A DNA stretch of 18,249 nt from CAMYMG01 sp038259455 (GTDB lineage: Bacteria; Pseudomonadota; Alphaproteobacteria; Rhizobiales; Rhizobiaceae). The stretch covers positions 1 through 18,249 of the forward strand of contig JBBSOT010000067.1 in the NCBI GenBank assembly GCA_038259455.1, read 5' to 3'. The position numbers and the translations under genes are program-made. The notes beneath the pieces were generated by a model, which saw only the letters and a program-made list of their open reading frames with translations, was not told the DNA's origin and did no database searches. Of the stretch, positions 14,977 through 18,249 are shown piece by piece (position 1 is the first letter of the stretch; every line of letters begins with the position of its first letter).

Positions 14977-15342
14977 ATGCAATACATGCTGATGTTTTAT
15001 GAGAACGAGGCCGAGATCGCCGCCCAGCGCGACAACGCCGAACGTTCCGGACCCTATTGGGACGCCTGGAACGCCTATATGGGTGCGCTGTACCCGACAG
15101 GCATCGTCCTTAGAGGCGACGCGCTTCTGTCCCCTTCGGCGGCGACCTCGATTCGGCTCGAAGGCGGCAAGCGCCTGGTGCAGGACGGACCAGTGGCGGC
15201 TACCAAAGAACAGTTGGCCGGTTATGTCGTGATCGAGGTCCCGGATCTCGATGCTGCGCTGTCCTGGGCGGCGCGCTGCCCTGCGGCTTCCCACGGGGCT
15301 GTCGAAGTGCGCCCCGTGCTGGATCTGTCCAATCAGGGCTAA
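14977..15342 (+). CDS. DGPF/YCII-related domain protein
   Basis: A 121-residue protein of the YCII-related DGPF family. It begins with the typical MQYMLMFYENEAE strand and helix. It contains the name-giving region as VQDGPVAATKEQLAGYVVIEVPDLDAALSWAARCP (DGP retained, F replaced by V), followed by the usual GAVEVRPV C-terminal strand. These proteins are small ferredoxin-like-fold dimers of uncertain biochemistry. They are characteristically encoded next to ECF42 sigma factors, as here, where the sigma gene starts 3 bases after this stop. The pairing suggests a role upstream or downstream of that regulator, possibly as a sensor or as a regulon member. It looks cytoplasmic, with no signal peptide. 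Length is normal for the family. Confidence 0.88.
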   Translation: MQYMLMFYENEAEIAAQRDNAERSGPYWDAWNAYMGALYPTGIVLRGDALLSPSAATSIRLEGGKRLVQDGPVAATKEQLAGYVVIEVPDLDAALSWAARCPAASHGAVEVRPVLDLSNQG

Positions 15343-15345
15343 GCG

Positions 15346-16584
15346 GTGTACGGCAGCCTTCAAGACCACGGGCGGCGGGCGGCGGAGAACGCTGCCCGCA
15401 CCTCTTATGGGCGCCTTCTCGCGTATCTTGCGCGGCAATGGCGGGACGTGGCCGCAGCCGAAGATGCCCTGGCCGAGGCGTTTGCCCGGGCGCTCGACAG
15501 CTGGCCTACACAAGGTGTGCCGGCCAACCCCGATGCTTGGCTGATGGTAGCGGCGCGCAACCGGCTGCGCGATGAAGCGCGGGCGCGGAAAACACGCGAA
15601 CAAACGACCAGCAGCCTCCTGGTGCTGGCACCGACAGAAACCGAGGACATGCCCGTGATTGCCGACAAGCGGCTGGAGCTGATGTTTGTGTGCGGCCACC
15701 CGGCAATCGATGCTGCCGCGCGCACGCCCCTGATGCTGCAAACCGTGCTGGGGCTGACCGCCAAGCGCATCGCCTCGTCGTTCCTTGTTTCCCCCGACAC
15801 GATGGGACGGCGGCTGAGCCGGGCCAAAGCCCGCATCAAATACACGGGGATTGCCTTTGAGGTGCCAGAGGAAGACGAGCTGGGTGAGCGAATGGGCGAT
15901 GTGCTCGAGGCGATCTACGCCGCTTATGGGCAGGGCTGGGACAGCACGGGTAGCGACGACCAGACGCGCAAGGGGCTGACCGAAGAAGCGATCTGGCTGG
16001 CGCGGGCGCTGGTGGAGTTGCGGCCAGAAGACGCCGAGGCGCTGGGCCTTTTGGCGCTGATGATGTTTTGCGAAAGCCGCAGCGCCGCGCGGCGGGTGGA
16101 GGGGCGCTATGTGCCGCTGGCCAAGCAGGATACGGCGCTCTGGGATCTGCCGATGGCGCGCGAGGCTGAGGACAAATTGCGAACTGCCGGAGGGCTCAAG
16201 CAGCCAGGGCGTTTCCAGCTGGAGGCGGCGATCCAGTCGGTGCTGGTGCAATCGCGCCTGACGGGCGCGGATTTGCGCGTGCCTGCGTGGACGCTGCATG
16301 GGCTATTGGCGCAGAAGGCACCCACGATCGGCAATCTGGTGGGGCTGGCGGCAGCCACGGCCGAGATGCATGGCCCTGAAGCGGGCCTTCATGAACTGGC
16401 GCAGCTGCCAGAAGCGGTGACGGGCGACTATCAGCCGTTCTGGGCGCTCAAGGCGCAATTGCTGCAGCGGCTGGGTACCGACCGACAAGCCACTGAAACG
16501 GCTTTCCGGCGGGCCATTGGCTTGACGGAGGATGGTGCAGTGCGAGAATATCTCATCGGCAAGTCAACGCAACAGGCCGGTTGA
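15346..16584 (+). CDS. ECF42-type sigma factor with C-terminal helical-repeat domain
   Basis: A 412-residue RNA polymerase sigma factor. The sigma2 region spans about 15-80 (ARTSYGRLLAYLARQWRDVAAAEDALAEAF, then PDAWLMVAARNRLRDEARA). The sigma4 helix-turn-helix is near 125-165 (LGLTAKRIASSFLVSPDTMGRRLSRAKARI). The remaining 240 residues form the TPR-like alpha-helical extension typical of the ECF42 group, which lacks a classical anti-sigma factor and is thought to be controlled through this domain. The conserved DKRLELMFVCGHPAI linker is present. The start is the GTG at 15346, 3 bases after the DGPF gene stop and with a poor ribosome site, implying translational coupling. Targets are expected to include the adjacent DGPF gene. 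The family is clear; the signal is unknown. Confidence 0.9.
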   Translation: MYGSLQDHGRRAAENAARTSYGRLLAYLARQWRDVAAAEDALAEAFARALDSWPTQGVPANPDAWLMVAARNRLRDEARARKTREQTTSSLLVLAPTETEDMPVIADKRLELMFVCGHPAIDAAARTPLMLQTVLGLTAKRIASSFLVSPDTMGRRLSRAKARIKYTGIAFEVPEEDELGERMGDVLEAIYAAYGQGWDSTGSDDQTRKGLTEEAIWLARALVELRPEDAEALGLLALMMFCESRSAARRVEGRYVPLAKQDTALWDLPMAREAEDKLRTAGGLKQPGRFQLEAAIQSVLVQSRLTGADLRVPAWTLHGLLAQKAPTIGNLVGLAAATAEMHGPEAGLHELAQLPEAVTGDYQPFWALKAQLLQRLGTDRQATETAFRRAIGLTEDGAVREYLIGKSTQQAG

Positions 16585-16599
16585 GCAACAGGACTGGCG

Positions 16600-17082
16600 A
16601 TGAGTTTTTATTCCCTCGGGTTCGAGGGGGGCGGTCGATACCCTCGACTATGAAAAGTATCTTTATTCCGTAATCTACCTGCCGGCTGAGATCGCCGCCC
16701 AGCTGCCGCTCGCTGTTCATCCGCGGCTGCGCGTCGAGGGCCAAATCAACGATTATCCGTTTTCAGGGGCCTTCATTCCGTCGTCGCAGGGCCATCACCT
16801 GATCCTTGGTTTGGCACGGCTCAAGGCCATGGGTCCCAAGGTCGGCATGCCGGTCGAGCTGCGCTTTAACATTGCCGACCAGGACGGCGTCGATGTTCCC
16901 GACGAACTGCTCGGCGCCTGTTTGCCGACAATGCGGCGCAGCAGGCCTGGGACGTGCTGAGGCCGGGCAAGCAACGGGGGCTGGCTCATTTTGTCGGCTC
17001 GGCTACCTACAAGCGTTATCAGGTCGATCGCTGCTTCTCGGCTGATGCCCGTCTCAATCATCAAACGGTGAATACGCCATGA
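16600..17082 (+). pseudogene. DUF1905/YdeI-like protein, frameshifted
   Basis: From the ATG at 16600 the reading is MSFYSLGFEG, then the frame is lost in a run of six G (16626-16631). Removing one G restores AVDTLDYEKYLYSVIYLPAE and a long DUF1905-type stretch (LRVEGQINDYPFSGAFIPS, GHHLILGLARLKAMG). Near 16918 a second break, equivalent to one lost base, moves the match to another frame (LFADNAAQQAWDVLRPGKQRGLAHFVGSA), the C-terminal bacteriocin-protection (YdeI/OmpD-associated) region. Thereafter similarity fades, and a stop occurs at 17080-17082. The start lies 16 bases after the sigma-factor stop, so it may once have been the third gene of that operon. Sequencing error or phase variation at the G-run could explain the first break but not the second and the eroded C-terminus. 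Confidence 0.7.
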
Positions 17083-17121
17083 CATATCCTTGTCGTCCTG
17101 ACTCTGGAGTTTATTTGCCAT
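17000..17121 (-). pseudogene. Small ORF on the minus strand, probably 3'-truncated
   Basis: An ATG at 17121, with a weak AGGA ribosome site, begins a natural-looking peptide of about 40 residues (MANKLQSQDDKDMSWRIHRL, then ETGISREAAIDLITLVGSRAD). The GIS-x8-LI-x2-VG pattern resembles the C-terminal helix pair of small rhizobial DUF3606-like proteins. After about residue 40 the frame becomes antisense of the DUF1905 pseudogene and looks non-coding. I read it as the 5' part of a small gene cut off where it meets that pseudogene; an intact short gene cannot be excluded. The 17122-17258 stretch beyond it holds nothing I recognise. Confidence 0.35.
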
Positions 17122-17258
17122 ACATAATCCTAGCGGGTTCTTGGGGGGTGATTGATGCGCCAACTGCGATCCAAAAACCAGAACCGCCGGCTTGTTGCAC
17201 TCATCCGACCTATGAACACAACCCTCGCGGGCCAAACCCTATGTCCGACGGCGAAGAT

Positions 17259-17882
17259 TCATGATTGCATCTGCGCAATCAGCTCGCTGTCGATCGCCTT
17301 GGCTGCCTTATAAGCGGGACGTTCCGCGATACGCTCACGGTAGGTGCTAAAGACATTGCGATCCGGCAAGGATTTGAACTGAAGCCCCCAATCCACAGCG
17401 CTCCCGACATACACATCGGCCATCGTGAAGCGCGCACCGCAAACGTGGTCGTGAGCAGAGAGCCAACTTTCCAGCGCGTCGACCGTCCGCTCATAGTTGC
17501 CGAAACCAGTCATCGCCTGCTGATCTTCGTTGACCGTCCAACCAAGCGCCCTTGCCGTGATAGCCTGCTCCAGTGGCCCGGCGGCAAAGAAGAGCCAGCG
17601 GAAATAATCTGCCTTTTCGTCCTCCTTTGGCAAAAGGTTTGGCATTTCAACCTCGGCTAGATAGTGGCATACGGCAGCGGCTTCGGTGATGACCCGGTCG
17701 CCACCCGCAAGGTGATGGATGATCGTTGGCACCTTAGCCATCGCATTCGCTTCAGTCAGCGCTTTCGGCTTGTTCTGCCAAGACACCAAAACGGGATCAT
17801 AATCCGCCTCCGCCTCGTGCAGAGCCCAGCGGGCTATTTGCGCTCGGCTCATCGGGTTGAAGAAAAACGTATAGTCGGACAT
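17259..17882 (-). CDS. Glutathione S-transferase family protein
   Basis: A 207-residue cytosolic GST-fold protein. The N-terminal thioredoxin-like domain (about 1-80) shows the substrate-proximal FFNPMSRAQIARWALHEAE segment with a serine that could serve the thiolate. It also has the cis-proline motif KVPTI and the glutathione gamma-glutamyl contact ITEAAAVCHYLAE. The C-terminal helical domain includes the conserved N-capping box FTMADVYVGS. I chose the ATG at 17882, which has a GAGAGAG ribosome site about 8 bases upstream and places the first strand (YTFFFNP) directly at the N-terminus; in-frame alternatives at 17897 and 17927 only add a short charged tail. It appears to stand alone. Likely roles are detoxification or stress defence, but the substrate is not deducible. 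Confidence 0.9.
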   Translation of the reverse strand: MSDYTFFFNPMSRAQIARWALHEAEADYDPVLVSWQNKPKALTEANAMAKVPTIIHHLAGGDRVITEAAAVCHYLAEVEMPNLLPKEDEKADYFRWLFFAAGPLEQAITARALGWTVNEDQQAMTGFGNYERTVDALESWLSAHDHVCGARFTMADVYVGSAVDWGLQFKSLPDRNVFSTYRERIAERPAYKAAKAIDSELIAQMQS

Positions 17883-18130
17883 TGGATGCTCTCTCATTCT
17901 TGCTGTGCCTTTTCGTTTTGCACTCAAATCACCCCGACCCCTTCAAGACAACAAAACGTCGTGCGCAGCATACAATATGGCGCGGCGATTTGGTGGCTGT
18001 AAAAGGCCATGCTGCAATTGGCCCGCGATCGAATTGGGACGCCGATCACGGGGTCAGCCAACGCAATGGCTCGCGAGAATTAGCACTGGGTTCAGAATGC
18101 GGATGCAGCCTAGAACTACTTTGGCAGAAG

Positions 18131-18249
18131 TGTGATTTTTAGGATTCCCTTGACGCGATTTCCCTGATTCATAGGGAGCCAGCTTTTTGGGAGGCTGGTG
18201 ATGGCAGAAGATTGGCGTGGCGATTTGGAGCGTTGGCTGGCGCCGTACC
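18131..18249 (+). mobile_element. Left end of a probable IS701-like insertion sequence (runs off the window)
   Basis: A stretch unlike its neighbours leads into a transposase start. It contains TTGACG (18150-18155) as a possible -35 box and a small hairpin, TCCCT-GATTCAT-AGGGA (18161-18177), just before the ribosome site. The exact outer boundary cannot be set because the other end is outside the window. I see no gene in 17928-18130. Confidence 0.45.
18201..18249 (+). CDS. IS701-family-like transposase, first 16 codons only
   Basis: The ATG at 18201 has a good GGGAGG ribosome site (18189-18194), and the window ends after MAEDWRGDLERWLAPY. This closely resembles the N-terminus of IS701-family DDE transposases, which start with a W-x-x-ELERWLAPF-type segment. 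Only 16 residues are visible, so no catalytic residues can be checked and the element may or may not be intact. It is the last feature in the window, transcribed off the right edge. Confidence 0.65.
   Translation, partial: MAEDWRGDLERWLAPY

Noticed and set aside
14950..16299. Long minus-strand ORF of 449 residues
   Set aside because: It is antisense to the DGPF and sigma-factor genes, both clear families, and its His/Arg/Gln-rich sequence matches no family; long antisense ORFs are common in GC-rich DNA.
17882..18142. Plus-strand ORFs of 76-112 residues between the GST gene and the IS-like end
   Set aside because: No ribosome sites, Cys/Arg/Trp-rich shuffled composition, and several overlapping frames of similar length, all signs of non-coding sequence.
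1..18249. CRISPR arrays, tRNA or rRNA genes
   Set aside because: Reading both strands I found no regularly spaced direct repeats of CRISPR length, no cloverleaf with a TTCGA arm that folds, and no rRNA-like blocks.

Overview
The window looks like part of the chromosome or an accessory region of an alphaproteobacterium of the Rhizobiales, most likely Mesorhizobium or a close relative. The reasons are high-GC coding sequence, ABC sugar-transport genes with tight ATGA overlaps, and a rhamnose gene order (rhaRSTPQUK divergent from rhaDI) known from Rhizobium leguminosarum. The genus is an inference from gene order and protein style, not a database match.

Left flank (1-3399): an intact CYTH-CHAD protein, a small unrecognised basic/acidic protein, and a piece of genomic wreckage. 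In the wreckage a tyrosine recombinase that has lost its catalytic C-terminus is joined back to back to a Crp/Fnr regulator that has lost its N-terminus, with the breakpoint near 2692.

Centre (3400-14193): a complete L-rhamnose catabolic locus. Leftward from a shared control region run rhaR (DeoR-type regulator), rhaS (periplasmic binding protein), rhaT (double ATPase), rhaP and rhaQ (permeases), rhaU (mutarotase) and rhaK (kinase). Rightward run rhaD (aldolase fused to a short-chain dehydrogenase) and rhaI (isomerase). Together they import rhamnose, set the anomer, isomerise it to rhamnulose, phosphorylate it, split it to DHAP and lactaldehyde, and probably oxidise the lactaldehyde. The 190-bp divergent control region holds two inverted perfect TTGACA boxes, each inside a run of ATCA-type half-sites spaced exactly 10 bp. 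This is a strong candidate RhaR operator. A strong hairpin lies between rhaS and rhaT.

Right flank (14194-18249): a 189-bp MITE-like element with 19-bp inverted repeats and a 5-bp GACCC target duplication, then a decayed aldo/keto reductase start. Next come a DGPF/YCII protein with an ECF42-type sigma factor, a frameshifted DUF1905/YdeI-like pseudogene meeting a truncated small ORF on the other strand, a glutathione S-transferase, and the first codons of an IS701-like transposase running off the end. I saw no CRISPR array, rRNA or tRNA. I found no clearly new multi-gene system; the most distinctive items are the rha operator layout, the MITE and the gene-fusion scars.
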